From NCBI GenBank assembly GCA_021738725.1, contig JAIPBE010000027.1, forward strand, positions 1-43,708: 43,708 nt of DNA, read 5' to 3'. The translations under genes were made by a program, and so were the position numbers. The notes beneath the pieces are model-generated. The model made no database searches. It was not told the origin of the DNA and saw only the letters and a list, made by a program, of their open reading frames with translations. Positions 1 to 8,465 of this stretch are shown in pieces. The first letter of the stretch is position 1, and every line of letters starts with the position of its first letter. Origin of the DNA: Saprospiraceae bacterium (GTDB taxonomy: Bacteria > Bacteroidota > Bacteroidia > Chitinophagales > Saprospiraceae).

Positions 1-76
1 TCAATCCAACTTGTTCTTTCCTGAACGACTCGGTAAACCGGCGCCGACGTCTTTCTTCTGTCGTTAGCTTTCTCAT
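1..76 (-). mobile_element. N-terminal fragment of a probable transposase (runs off left edge)
   Basis: Reading leftward from an ATG at 76-74, 25 codons stay open to the window edge. The start reads MRKLTTEERRRRRF and continues TESFRKEQVGL. A basic arm followed by an FTESFRKE-type helix resembles the N-terminal helix-turn-helix of IS3-type OrfA and related transposases; that is family knowledge, and 25 residues cannot fix the family. A purine-rich AAGAAGGAT lies directly upstream of the ATG. It could instead be another small basic DNA-binding protein. No terminal inverted repeat or target duplication can be seen on this side. Confidence 0.45.
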
Positions 77-330
77 ATCCTTCTTGTTTGAGAAAGTTAT
101 TCACATTTTTCTTGTCAACCTATTTCATGAGACAGCACGCAGGAACCCAGCCTGCGGCTGGCAGGCAGGAATCAGGACCGAAGACCGAATGTTCCATCCT
201 TCAAAAATCACGTTAAACATTGAACAGGCTCGCCGTCCGGCCACGCCTTGAACCTTGAACAGCCAGACGTTGTACCTGAGTGCTCAGTTGCGGGCAACCA
301 GGAACCAGGAACGCAGGAACAAGGAATTGA
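77..330. repeat. Non-coding repeat-rich spacer between transposase fragment and valS
   Basis: This 254-base stretch holds no convincing gene. Between about 298 and 326 there are four degenerate copies of an AGGAAC unit with a period of 7-8 bases, and related copies occur near 139-176. Positions 147-161 form CCAGCC-TGC-GGCTGG, which competes with GCCTGC/GCAGGC pairing at 150-166. Two short palindromes sit at 276-287 (CTGAG/CTCAG) and 287-298 (GTTGC/GCAAC), just beyond the valS stop, but neither has a U-tract. AACCTTGAACA at 251-261 recurs on the opposite strand at the right edge of the window. It looks like decayed repeat or mobile-element debris. Confidence 0.5.
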
Positions 331-3054
331 TCACCCCAGCGCCGCCAGACTTTCCTCCAGACTCTTCAACTTGGTCTCCCCATCCGCCATCTTCTGACGC
401 TCCCGGTCGACCACTTCCGTCGGAGCACCAGCCACAAATCGCTCATTGGAGAGTTTCTTCCCGACCGACTGGATGAATCCCCTGGTGTATTGGATCTCCT
501 CTTCCAGCTTTTGACGTTCTTCTTCCACATTCACCTCAGCCATGTAGGCCATATAGAGCTTTTCTGTGCCGGCCATGATCGGCAGACTTTGATCCGGCTC
601 CTCAGTCACAGGGCTCAGACTTTCCAGATTGGCCATTTTACACACCAGGGCTAACGTACCTGGCAGCGCAAACAGCGAATCTGCTTTTTCGGAGCGGACA
701 TACCACGCTGCCGGTGCATCCCGCATCGGCATCTGCTTATCCGCTCGCAACTCCCGAATGCGGGAGACCATCTCATTCATCAGAGCCATATCCTCCACCC
801 GCAGTGGATTTACAGATGATGAACAGGCAACGGCTGTGATGATGCAATCTTCACCCTGGGCCCGATCGCGCAGCAGGTGCCAGATCTCCTCAGTCACGAA
901 CGGCATGAACGGATGAAGCAGATTCATCAGTTCGGTATAGAAATCGACCGTACGTTCATAGGTGGCGCGATCCAGTGGGGAGCCATACACCGGTTTGACC
1001 AGTTCGAGGTACCAACTACAGAAATCGTCCCAGATGAACCGGTACAGTCGTTTGATCCCATCCGACAGGCGGAACTGGGCATAATCTTCGGTCAACTCCT
1101 GTTGGAGGATGGCCAGTTTCTCTTGCATCCAGTCCGTCGCTAATGCATTGATCTGGGCAGCCTCAAGGGTCGGTGCTTCATCCACCAACTCCCACTGCTT
1201 GATCAGCCGCAATGCATTCCACATTTTATTGCAGAAACGCAATCCCTGGTCGCATAACTGACTTTCGTTGACGATCGACTGGGTCTTCTGGTCAAAGGGC
1301 GCATCAAAAATGATATCGCCACCCGCAGCTGCCGCGGACAAAAGTCCAAACCGGACGCCATCCGCACCATACTTCTCCAGGAGAGCCAGGGCGTCGGGAC
1401 TGTTCCCCAGCGACTTGCTCATTTTTCGCCGCTTGTTATCGCGGACCATACCGGTGTAGTACACATGCTCGAATGGCATCACCTTCTCCTTTCCCAGGAG
1501 GGCAGGCGCCCATTCATATCCGGCCATGATCATGCGGGCTACCCAGAAAAAGATGATATCCCATCCCGTCACCAGGGTCTGAGTCGGGTAGTAGTAGTCC
1601 AGTTCCTTGGTATCGTGGAAACCGTCAAAAACGCTGATCGGCCAGAGCCAGGACGAGAACCAGGTGTCTACTACATCCTCATCCTGATACAGATCGGCGG
1701 CAGTCAGTCCGGCTTTCCCGGTCTTTTGTCGAGCTTGCTCCAGAGCCTCCTCAGCGGTCAGTGCCACAAAGGACTGCGGGTTTTCCGTCTCCCGCTCCGA
1801 CTGGAGATACCATGCTGGGATCCGTTGCCCCCACCACAGCTGGCGACTGATACACCAATCCCGGATATTATCCGGGTTCAGCCAGTTCTGATACATATTG
1901 ATGAAGTGGGGTGGGTGGAATTCCACATCCCCTTCCTGGACTGCCGACAAAGCATCCCGGGCAAAATCCTTCATATCCAGAAACCACTGCAAGGTGAGGC
2001 GCGGCTCAACGATGCTTTGGGTCCGTTCGGACCGTCCCACCTTATGGACGTAGTCCTCTGTTTTTGTTAAAAAACCACCTTCCTCCAGCAGTGGCAGGAT
2101 CTGCTTCCGGGCTGCAAAACGATCCTCACCTACCAGCATGCCAGCAGCTTCATTCAGCCGGCCATCTTCGGTGAGGATATTGATCGTCTCGAGGTTGTGA
2201 CGTTGCCCGATCTCATAGTCGTTCGGGTCATGTGCCGGTGTAATTTTCAAGGCTCCGGTACCAAATTCCTGATCGACATAGGTGTCTCCGATGATGGGGA
2301 TGTCCCGGTTGATCAGTGGGACACGAACCGTCTTTCCGATCAGATGCTGATAGCGGGGATCATCCGGATGGACAGCCACAGCCGTATCCCCCAGGATGGT
2401 CTCCGGACGTACAGTAGCAATGGTGATCCCGTTCTTCGGATCACCCGACAGGGGATAGGTCAAATAGTAGAGTGTGTCTTTTTCTTCGCTGTGAATGACC
2501 TCTTCATTGGAGAGCACGGTCTTCGCCTCCGGATCCCAGTTGGTCATGCGGAGTGCACGATACAGCTTCCCTTTGCCATGCAGATCCACAAAGACTTTTA
2601 GAACAGCATCTGACAGGGAGTCCTCCATGGTAAAGCGGGTGCGATCCCAGTCGCAGGAAGCCCCCAGACGTTTCAGTTGATCCAGGATGATGCCCCCGTA
2701 TTTGTCCTTCCATTCGAAGGCGTAGCCCAGAAACTCTTCCCGACTGATATCACTCTTCTTAATGCCACGCTTCCGCAGCATCTGCACCACCTTGGCTTCG
2801 GTTGCTATGGAAGCATGGTCGGTGCCTGGCACCCAGCAGGCATTCTTGCCCTCCAGTCGTGCACGACGGATCAGGATATCCTGTACCGTATTATTCAACA
2901 TATGGCCCATGTGCAGGATACCCGTGACATTCGGTGGCGGCATCACGATCGTATACGGCTCCCGGTCATCCGGAACGGAGGTGAAGTAGCCCTGGTCCAT
3001 CCAATGGGGATACCATTTTTGTTCGATGGCAGAGGGTTGGTAATGGGACTCCAT
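331..3054 (-). CDS. valS: Valyl-tRNA synthetase
   Basis: Charges tRNA-Val with valine in the cytoplasm. The 907-aa product is full length for the family. The class I signature HMGH is at residues 48-51 after PPPNVTG, and KMSKS is at 544-548. The CP1 editing domain, which hydrolyses mischarged Thr-tRNA, is visible around 213-275 with ATVRPETILGDTA. The anticodon-binding helical domain follows KMSKS, and the last ~65 residues form the charged coiled-coil arm typical of ValRS. The gene is the third of a minus-strand run behind lysA and a lipoprotein gene, 66 bp after the latter. A weak AATATTTG (7 of 8 to TAnnTTTG) at 3089-3096 could give it its own promoter. Confidence 0.98.
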   Translation of the reverse strand: MESHYQPSAIEQKWYPHWMDQGYFTSVPDDREPYTIVMPPPNVTGILHMGHMLNNTVQDILIRRARLEGKNACWVPGTDHASIATEAKVVQMLRKRGIKKSDISREEFLGYAFEWKDKYGGIILDQLKRLGASCDWDRTRFTMEDSLSDAVLKVFVDLHGKGKLYRALRMTNWDPEAKTVLSNEEVIHSEEKDTLYYLTYPLSGDPKNGITIATVRPETILGDTAVAVHPDDPRYQHLIGKTVRVPLINRDIPIIGDTYVDQEFGTGALKITPAHDPNDYEIGQRHNLETINILTEDGRLNEAAGMLVGEDRFAARKQILPLLEEGGFLTKTEDYVHKVGRSERTQSIVEPRLTLQWFLDMKDFARDALSAVQEGDVEFHPPHFINMYQNWLNPDNIRDWCISRQLWWGQRIPAWYLQSERETENPQSFVALTAEEALEQARQKTGKAGLTAADLYQDEDVVDTWFSSWLWPISVFDGFHDTKELDYYYPTQTLVTGWDIIFFWVARMIMAGYEWAPALLGKEKVMPFEHVYYTGMVRDNKRRKMSKSLGNSPDALALLEKYGADGVRFGLLSAAAAGGDIIFDAPFDQKTQSIVNESQLCDQGLRFCNKMWNALRLIKQWELVDEAPTLEAAQINALATDWMQEKLAILQQELTEDYAQFRLSDGIKRLYRFIWDDFCSWYLELVKPVYGSPLDRATYERTVDFYTELMNLLHPFMPFVTEEIWHLLRDRAQGEDCIITAVACSSSVNPLRVEDMALMNEMVSRIRELRADKQMPMRDAPAAWYVRSEKADSLFALPGTLALVCKMANLESLSPVTEEPDQSLPIMAGTEKLYMAYMAEVNVEEERQKLEEEIQYTRGFIQSVGKKLSNERFVAGAPTEVVDRERQKMADGETKLKSLEESLAALG

Positions 3055-3120
3055 AGATGTCTTTATTAGTTGCGTTCAGCTATTGTGCCAAATATTCGGT
3101 TTTTTCCGCATATCTGGTGT

Positions 3121-3678
3121 TCAATATGGGAATTTCATCAATTGAATGCCCGCTTGGGGATGATGGATGATGACAACCAGTTGTGCCGTAATGTACTCGC
3201 CCTCTTCCCGCCAGTCAGGTTCTATGCGTGCAGAGATCATCGCCGCGCGGGAAGTTACACTGCTGACGATCAGCTGAGGGTGACCTTTCTCTTCAAGCAA
3301 TAAACGGTCCAGAACTTCTGCTCCTTCCTGGAAGGAAAACGATTCCAGTTGCAGCGAATGCTGGTCTGCCAGGGGTTGGACCAAATCATAGGCAGAGGGT
3401 CGATTCAGGACATGAAGCCCGTCCAGTGGTGCCTGCCGAAACAGACGTTCCAGCGAACTGGCCTGCCGGGTCAGGGCTTCGGGATCAAAGGTCGGCAGAT
3501 AACTGGCCAGGAAAACGATGGTCGTCGAAGTATCAGAAAGGGATAACGGATAATCCTCCCCTTTTTCGAACTGCAATCGGTCTTCATTGACCGAAACCAG
3601 CACATCTTTCTGATCTGTTCGACAAGCCCCGCCGGATAGCATGATCATGATCAACCAGAAAAACAGGTAGTTCTTCAT
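3121..3678 (-). CDS. Predicted lipoprotein of unknown function
   Basis: Product of 185 aa with an N-terminal hydrophobic segment and a lipobox ending SGGAC, predicting lipidation at Cys19 and a periplasmic or envelope location. I do not recognise the mature domain. It is acidic and mixed alpha/beta in appearance, with a LIVSSVTSRAAMISARIEP segment followed by ITAQLVVIIHH near the C-terminus, which may be adjacent beta strands. Its ATG overlaps the lysA stop in an ATGA arrangement (3675-3678), so it is almost certainly co-transcribed and translationally coupled with lysA. Coupling does not by itself imply a role in lysine synthesis. The gene is probably real; its function is unknown. Confidence 0.8.
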   Translation of the reverse strand: MKNYLFFWLIMIMLSGGACRTDQKDVLVSVNEDRLQFEKGEDYPLSLSDTSTTIVFLASYLPTFDPEALTRQASSLERLFRQAPLDGLHVLNRPSAYDLVQPLADQHSLQLESFSFQEGAEVLDRLLLEEKGHPQLIVSSVTSRAAMISARIEPDWREEGEYITAQLVVIIHHPQAGIQLMKFPY

Positions 3679-4943
3679 TCCTGTTCCGGGGCATCCTCTG
3701 TTGAAGGAAGGGGTAAGCTCGCATGCTGTTGGAGTGCCAGCAGATCCTCCAATGTTTCGCGTCTGCGAATAAGGTAGTCCTTGCCCTTCCAGATCAGCAC
3801 TTCGGGAGGGCGAAATCTGGAATTGTAGTTAGAAGCCATACTGTAACAATACGCTCCGGCATTATGGAATGCCAGGATATCCCCTTCATGGACTTCCGTC
3901 AGCTTCCGATCAACAGCGAACGTATCGGTTTCACAAATGTATCCGACAATGGTATAGATCCGGGTCCTGCCTTCTGGATTGGAGACATTTTCAATGGAAT
4001 GCCAGGCGTTGTAGAACATCGGACGGATCATGTGGTTGAGTCCGGAATCCACCCCGGCAAAGACGGTCGAAACGGTGGTCTTGATCACATTTGTACGCAC
4101 TAGAAAGGTTCCGGATTCACTGACCAGAAATTTTCCTGGCTCGAACATCAGGGTCAGGTCGCGACCATAGCTGCGACAGAACTTCTCAAATCGTTTGCTG
4201 ATCTCCTGGCCAAATTCTTCAACATCTGTCGACACGTCATCTTCCTTGTAAGGGACCTTGAATCCACTGCCAAAATCGATGTATTCCAGGTCGGGGAAAC
4301 TGGCCGCCACCCCGAACAAAATGTCACAGGCATTCAGGAAGACCTCCACATCCAGAATATCTGAACCGGTGTGCATATGCAGACCAGCGATGTGAATGCC
4401 CGTCGATTCGACAACCCGCAAGACGTGTGGAAGCTGGTGGATGGAGATCCCGAACTTGGAATCAATATGTCCGGTCGATATCTTGGAATTCCCCCCGGCC
4501 ATGATATGCGGGTTGATCCGGATACACACCTTGGCACCTGGATGGGCCTGTCCAAATTGTTCGAGGATGGAGATATTGTCAATATTGATCAATGTTCCAA
4601 TATCGAAAGCCATCTCATACTCTTCCAGGGACACACAGTTGGGTGTGAAAAGAATATTTTCCGGTGTGAATCCAGCCTTGATCCCGAGATGGACCTCCTG
4701 GATGGACACGCAGTCCAACCCGGCACCCCAGCTGTTCAACAGACGGAGGATCTGCAAGTTGGTATTGGCCTTACAAGCGTAGTAGATGCGTGCATTGGGA
4801 ATGGAGAAAGCATCGCACAACCGGCGGTATTGTCGGTACATGATGTCTGCCTCATAAACATAAAGGGGCGTGCCGTATTTCGCGGCAATTTCCCTTACAG
4901 ATTCCCCACCGGTAAACTGATACTGTCCATCCTGAAGATGCAT
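3675..4943 (-). CDS. lysA: Diaminopimelate decarboxylase
   Basis: PLP-dependent fold-type III enzyme that decarboxylates meso-diaminopimelate to L-lysine, the last step of lysine synthesis. The 422-aa product has the PLP lysine at K58 in YYACKANTN, a GLHMHTGS segment corresponding to the family HIGSQ motif, the glycine-rich EYIDFGSGF, the CETDTFA segment at the dimer active site, and GAYCYSMASNYNSR near the C-terminus. I chose the ATG at 4943 rather than an in-frame start at 4994. The family start falls there, and a TATTTTTG promoter element (4962-4969) lies between the two, so the longer start would be outside the transcript. First gene of a lysA-lipoprotein(-valS) run. Confidence 0.95.
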   Translation of the reverse strand: MHLQDGQYQFTGGESVREIAAKYGTPLYVYEADIMYRQYRRLCDAFSIPNARIYYACKANTNLQILRLLNSWGAGLDCVSIQEVHLGIKAGFTPENILFTPNCVSLEEYEMAFDIGTLINIDNISILEQFGQAHPGAKVCIRINPHIMAGGNSKISTGHIDSKFGISIHQLPHVLRVVESTGIHIAGLHMHTGSDILDVEVFLNACDILFGVAASFPDLEYIDFGSGFKVPYKEDDVSTDVEEFGQEISKRFEKFCRSYGRDLTLMFEPGKFLVSESGTFLVRTNVIKTTVSTVFAGVDSGLNHMIRPMFYNAWHSIENVSNPEGRTRIYTIVGYICETDTFAVDRKLTEVHEGDILAFHNAGAYCYSMASNYNSRFRPPEVLIWKGKDYLIRRRETLEDLLALQQHASLPLPSTEDAPEQE

Positions 4944-4961
4944 GTGTCCTGGTTTAAGTCG

Positions 4962-4969
4962 CAAAAATA
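4962..4969 (-). promoter_or_regulatory. lysA promoter, -7 element TATTTTTG
   Basis: Exact match to the Bacteroidota sigma-A -7 consensus TAnnTTTG on the minus strand. A TTG lies 22 nt upstream as a possible -33 element. The element ends 19 nt before the chosen lysA ATG, giving a leader of roughly 12 nt. Confidence 0.65.
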
Positions 4970-5047
4970 GGTGATTTTGTACCGGAGGGGGCAATTTACC
5001 TGCAACCGACCACCAAATCAGGTGTTTAGCGCATCTACTCAGTAGCT

Positions 5048-5590
5048 ATGGATCTACCCGATCTGATCGACAAATGTCGCCAGGGAAATCGCCAGGCACA
5101 GGCCACTTTCTACCAGCAGTTTGCTCCGGTGGTCCTCGGTGCTTGTCGGCGGTACCTTCCGGCGGATGCAGAAGCAGAAGATGCGATGATCCAATCCATG
5201 TTCAAAAGTCTGACCAGCCTGGACACCCTGCGTGACCCACGAACCATCCATGGCTGGATCCGTCGGATCGCAGTCAATGAATGCCTGATGATCCTGAGGA
5301 AGAAAAAACTGGAGTGGTCGGATGAACTGCCCGCCCGGATGCCTTCACCGGATCCGGATCCGCAGGATCAGATGCAAGCAGAGGAAGTCCTCTCACTCTT
5401 GAAGAAACTTCCTCTGGGATATCGGACGATCTTCAACCTGTACGTTCTGGAAGGATATACCCACAAAGAGATCGGCGAACTGCTGGATATCAGTCTGAAT
5501 ACCTCAAAATCTCAATTGATCCAGGCCCGGAAACGCCTGGCCACCTGGATCAGTCCCAACGAAAACAAACCGCAACATGAAATCTCCTGA
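5048..5590 (+). CDS. ECF-type RNA polymerase sigma factor
   Basis: Sigma-70 family protein of 180 aa, the usual ECF size. Region 2 covers about residues 10-85, including the region 2.4-like IHGWIRRIAVNECLMILRKKK. Region 4 covers about 110-170, with LPLGYRTIFNLYVLEGYTHK followed by EIGELLDISLNTSKSQLIQARKRL, the helix-turn-helix that reads the -35 box. Region 1 and most of region 3 are absent, as in ECF factors. The next gene, a single-pass membrane protein, overlaps its 3' end by 14 nt and is the likely anti-sigma partner. No TonB receptor or SusC/D gene follows, so this is not the FecI/FecR arrangement with an adjacent target. Its regulon cannot be told from the window. Confidence 0.92.
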   Translation: MDLPDLIDKCRQGNRQAQATFYQQFAPVVLGACRRYLPADAEAEDAMIQSMFKSLTSLDTLRDPRTIHGWIRRIAVNECLMILRKKKLEWSDELPARMPSPDPDPQDQMQAEEVLSLLKKLPLGYRTIFNLYVLEGYTHKEIGELLDISLNTSKSQLIQARKRLATWISPNENKPQHEIS

Positions 5591-6008
5591 TTCACCACGA
5601 TCCTCCATGGAGCATCCCCGATCCTGGGAAGATGCGATGCACTCAGCTAGTGATGACCTGTCCGTACAACCAGCGGATGTAAGCTGGAAGAAACTGACCG
5701 AAAAGCTGGATCACCATCGGGTCCCTCATCCCGTTTCGCCGATCTATCGGATGAGTATGATTTTGGTTCGGATCGCCGCCGTTCTGCTCATTGTCGCAGC
5801 ATTCTGGTGGGTGATCGACGGCCAGTCACGGACAACACCCGTGTTCACCGAATTTGTCAATGACAACCCCGCTTACTTTGCGTCCTACCTGGATGTTGCT
5901 CAGAGTCTGCAGGATCAGATGACCAGCGTGGAAGGTCCGGGACATGCCGGATTTAAGGAGAGTTATCCGAATCTTCCGGCTAGTGGCGATTCAGCTGGCA
6001 GTCTGTGA
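5577..6008 (+). CDS. Single-pass membrane protein, probable anti-sigma factor
   Basis: Product of 143 aa with a hydrophilic N-terminal ~58 residues containing a short DVSWKKLTEKLDHH helix, one transmembrane segment at about 60-81 (MILVRIAAVLLIVAAFWWVI), and a short periplasmic tail of about 60 residues. This is the layout of anti-sigma factors: a cytoplasmic sigma-binding part, one membrane anchor and an outside sensor. The start overlaps the sigma gene by 14 nt, implying coupled translation. There is no zinc-binding HxxxCxxC motif, so it is not a ZAS-type anti-sigma factor, and the periplasmic tail is too small to be a FecR domain. The assignment rests on position and topology, not sequence similarity. 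Confidence 0.7.
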   Translation: MKSPDSPRSSMEHPRSWEDAMHSASDDLSVQPADVSWKKLTEKLDHHRVPHPVSPIYRMSMILVRIAAVLLIVAAFWWVIDGQSRTTPVFTEFVNDNPAYFASYLDVAQSLQDQMTSVEGPGHAGFKESYPNLPASGDSAGSL

Positions 6009-7286
6009 TCAGTCCTGATCGACCTGCTTGTACGGGTGGCGGGGGGTCCAGTCATCGACCGGATTGAGGTAATCCAGAAGGGGGCGGATGAAGCGATTCG
6101 TGAACGAGCTGCGATGGCGAATATAGCAGGTCAGGTCGACAGCGACGGCCCCGACAGAACTCTTGATCTCCTCTGCTGTCCGGGCAAATACGATATGCTT
6201 CGCGCGGTGAGCAATACCCAGTTCGATCAGATCGAGCAACATATTGAGATAGAGCTTGTAGACCGGATTCCAACGATTGTCATACCCCAGGAAATGGGCT
6301 TCAAATTCGCCATCGTGATTGATGACACCACTTAAAAAGCCGATCAGTTTATCTTCCCTGTAGTAGCCCTGGACGATAAAGTCTTCGCCTAATGCAGCCT
6401 TCATGCCTTCAAAATAGTTTTCTTCCAGGGTGATCACATTGAATCCGGAATCATCGGCGATTTCCCGGTACAAAGCATGGATCTCTGTTTGTTGAGCATG
6501 GATATCTTCCAGACTCAAGGTCTTGCGGAGGACGTCCTTGGCCAGGATCTTGCGGGCTTTTTTTGCCCGCACCCGGTATTTGCTGCTCAGGTCAGCCAGA
6601 TAGTCGTTATAGTTATGCCATTCCGGATGAAGCGACATCACCATACTCGGCAGGATATAGAACGAGTGAAACTGGTGTTGTCGAAAGCCGTCCATGACCT
6701 TCGTTTCTTCGGGATTGAAATCTTTCAGCAACAGGATGGACACCGGAAATCCCTCTTCCTCCAGTTCCTTTCGCATCAACCGTATGGCCTGATCCACCAG
6801 ACCGGTCATATCTGGGGTCTGTTCATGAAAGGAGAACCCATGATGCCCTGACAACATCAGGTTGCCGCACACCAGCGAGTAGAATCCGACCTGCCTGGCT
6901 ACCAGGCCGCGCAGGAATTGTCCAAACGTACTGAAGAAGCAGGCTGTCGGTCCGGATGCCTGCTGATAGCGAATACTTTCCGCTCCATTGAAATAGAGCA
7001 CCTGGCCATACACCACGCCGATCGGCTCACCACCTCTGCGGATAATAGCATAGCGAAATTGGAGACCCTTGGGCGGGTGCTGTTCCAATACGGAGAGATA
7101 GGGGCGCTGAAGAAACAGATTGTCAGCTGAGACACCCTGGTCCCAAGCGATAGGGTCGTCATTGACCGACCGCAAGATGTCAATGGTGACAGATTGGGTC
7201 GAGGAGATCACGTTGATGGCTTCCGGGTGCATGGTAGTCAAACGCTGAATACGGGGGTGATTGTTCAAAGAAGAAGTGGAATTCAA
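6009..7286 (-). CDS. GNAT-fold acyltransferase, FemAB/BioF2-like
   Basis: Product of 425 aa if the TTG at 7286 is the start, or 407 aa from the ATG at 7232; I cannot decide between them. The central and C-terminal halves resemble GNAT-type N-acyltransferases of the FemAB/BioF2-like group: a basic KYRVRAKKARKIL helix, FIVQGYYREDKLIGFLSGVI (a GNAT beta-strand pair), EAHFLGYDNRWNPVYKLYLNM and HIVFARTAEEIKSSVGA. Some relatives act on peptidoglycan precursors or other amino-acyl substrates; the substrate here is unknown. No signal peptide is visible, so it is probably cytoplasmic. Its stop directly abuts the stop of the anti-sigma-like gene with no spacer. Confidence 0.75.
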   Translation of the reverse strand: MNSTSSLNNHPRIQRLTTMHPEAINVISSTQSVTIDILRSVNDDPIAWDQGVSADNLFLQRPYLSVLEQHPPKGLQFRYAIIRRGGEPIGVVYGQVLYFNGAESIRYQQASGPTACFFSTFGQFLRGLVARQVGFYSLVCGNLMLSGHHGFSFHEQTPDMTGLVDQAIRLMRKELEEEGFPVSILLLKDFNPEETKVMDGFRQHQFHSFYILPSMVMSLHPEWHNYNDYLADLSSKYRVRAKKARKILAKDVLRKTLSLEDIHAQQTEIHALYREIADDSGFNVITLEENYFEGMKAALGEDFIVQGYYREDKLIGFLSGVINHDGEFEAHFLGYDNRWNPVYKLYLNMLLDLIELGIAHRAKHIVFARTAEEIKSSVGAVAVDLTCYIRHRSSFTNRFIRPLLDYLNPVDDWTPRHPYKQVDQD

Positions 7287-7316
7287 GACAAAATATGTCC
7301 ATCTCTATTATCCATG

Positions 7317-7324
7317 TATTTTTG
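7317..7324 (+). promoter_or_regulatory. Promoter -7 element TATTTTTG of the OmpA-lipoprotein gene
   Basis: Exact TAnnTTTG on the plus strand, ending 19 nt before the ATG at 7343. No TTG is present at the expected -33 distance, so it may rely on the -7 element alone. Confidence 0.55.
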
Positions 7325-7342
7325 TAGCAAAGCATTCATCCC

Positions 7343-8320
7343 ATGTCTATCCAATCTTCTCTTTCTATTTTTCTACTGATCGCCCTGATGTCATCCTGTG
7401 TGACCCAGCGCAAATATGACGCTCTTGCCCAGTCCAGGGACTTGCTCGATCGTGAATACCAGGCATTGCTGGGTGTCCGTGATCAAAAGAACGAACTGGA
7501 GGCAGCCCGGCGCAACCTCCAGCAGGACCTGGTGGTCTGCAAGGAAGAAATGAAACACCAGCAAGGGGTCATCCAGGGGCTGGAAGTCGCCCGTGATGAT
7601 CTCAGCAGGCGCCTGGAAGACCTGATTGCCCAAAACCAGGCACTTCTCAATGCGTCCTCAGACGAAAAACAGGCTCTGGTCAACGAAATCCTCGCAAAAG
7701 AATCCGAGATCAATCGACGTGCCATTGCTCAGGACAGCCTGGCTAAAATGATGGATCAACGCCAGAAACGGGCTGATCAGTTGGCATCCGAACTGGCCGT
7801 CAAAGAAAAGCGGATCGCTGAGCTCAATGGCCTCCTGGATGAACGTGAAAAGGCGTTGTCCAGTCTTCGTAACGGACTGCTGGACGCCTTGCGGGGATAT
7901 TCTTCGGCGGATCTTTCTGTTCATGAAGAAAATGGACGGGTATATGTGTCCATGAGCCAAAATCTGCTCTTCCCTTCGGGAAGCGATGTCGTGGATCCCA
8001 AAGGGGTCAAAGCGCTACGCCAATTGGCCGGGGTCCTCAAGGTGCAAGAAGATATTGAGATACTGGTAGAAGGCCACACAGATACGGATGGCAGTGCAGA
8101 TCTCAATTGGGACCTCAGCGTTGGCAGGGCATCTTCTGTAGTAAAGATCTTGACGAAAGAAGGGGTGCCGGCAGAGAAAGTGACCGCAGCAGGCCGGGCA
8201 TTCTACCTGCCGTTGACCAGCAATGACACCGCTGAAGGCAAGGCACGCAATCGACGGGTAGAGATCATTCTGGCGCCGAAGCTGGAAAAGATCTTGCAGA
8301 TGATCGGTGCTGGCAAATAA
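7343..8320 (+). CDS. OmpA-family peptidoglycan-associated lipoprotein
   Basis: Product of 325 aa. Residues 1-19 are a lipoprotein signal ending LMSSC, predicting lipidation at Cys19. Residues of about 25-185 are charged heptad-like helix rich in E, K, Q and R, a long coiled coil. The C-terminal ~120 residues are an OmpA/MotB peptidoglycan-binding domain: LLFPSGSDVVDPKGVKAL, EILVEGHTDTDGSADLNWDL, SVGRASSVVKIL and GKARNRRVEIIL, with the NRRVEI end typical of the family. It probably tethers the outer membrane to peptidoglycan, with the coiled coil as a spacer. Compared with Pal it has a much longer linker. It could also be a component of a larger envelope machine. Confidence 0.92.
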   Translation: MSIQSSLSIFLLIALMSSCVTQRKYDALAQSRDLLDREYQALLGVRDQKNELEAARRNLQQDLVVCKEEMKHQQGVIQGLEVARDDLSRRLEDLIAQNQALLNASSDEKQALVNEILAKESEINRRAIAQDSLAKMMDQRQKRADQLASELAVKEKRIAELNGLLDEREKALSSLRNGLLDALRGYSSADLSVHEENGRVYVSMSQNLLFPSGSDVVDPKGVKALRQLAGVLKVQEDIEILVEGHTDTDGSADLNWDLSVGRASSVVKILTKEGVPAEKVTAAGRAFYLPLTSNDTAEGKARNRRVEIILAPKLEKILQMIGAGK

Positions 8321-8465
8321 ACGTTGTCCAACGGGCAAGAGAGCCCCAACGGTGGCAAGATCTGATTTTGGAAAGCAGATAGTATGGAGGGGGCGATAGC
8401 TTGCCCGACCATGATAATGATCCTGTTCGAATGCCGTTGACTGGACTATTCAAAAAAAAGAACAA
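8321..8465. other. Intergenic spacer, nothing resolved
   Basis: These 145 bases between two plus-strand lipoprotein genes show no convincing promoter or terminator. A run of eight A residues lies just before the downstream ATG at 8466, which fits the A-rich, weakly Shine-Dalgarno translation starts common in this phylum. Confidence 0.4.

Noticed and set aside
276-298. Tandem palindromes after valS as a terminator
   Set aside because: Stems are only 5 bp and no T-run follows on the minus strand.
1465-2070. 201-codon open frame on the plus strand inside valS
   Set aside because: It lies entirely antisense to a full-length valS with intact motifs, and its product resembles no domain.
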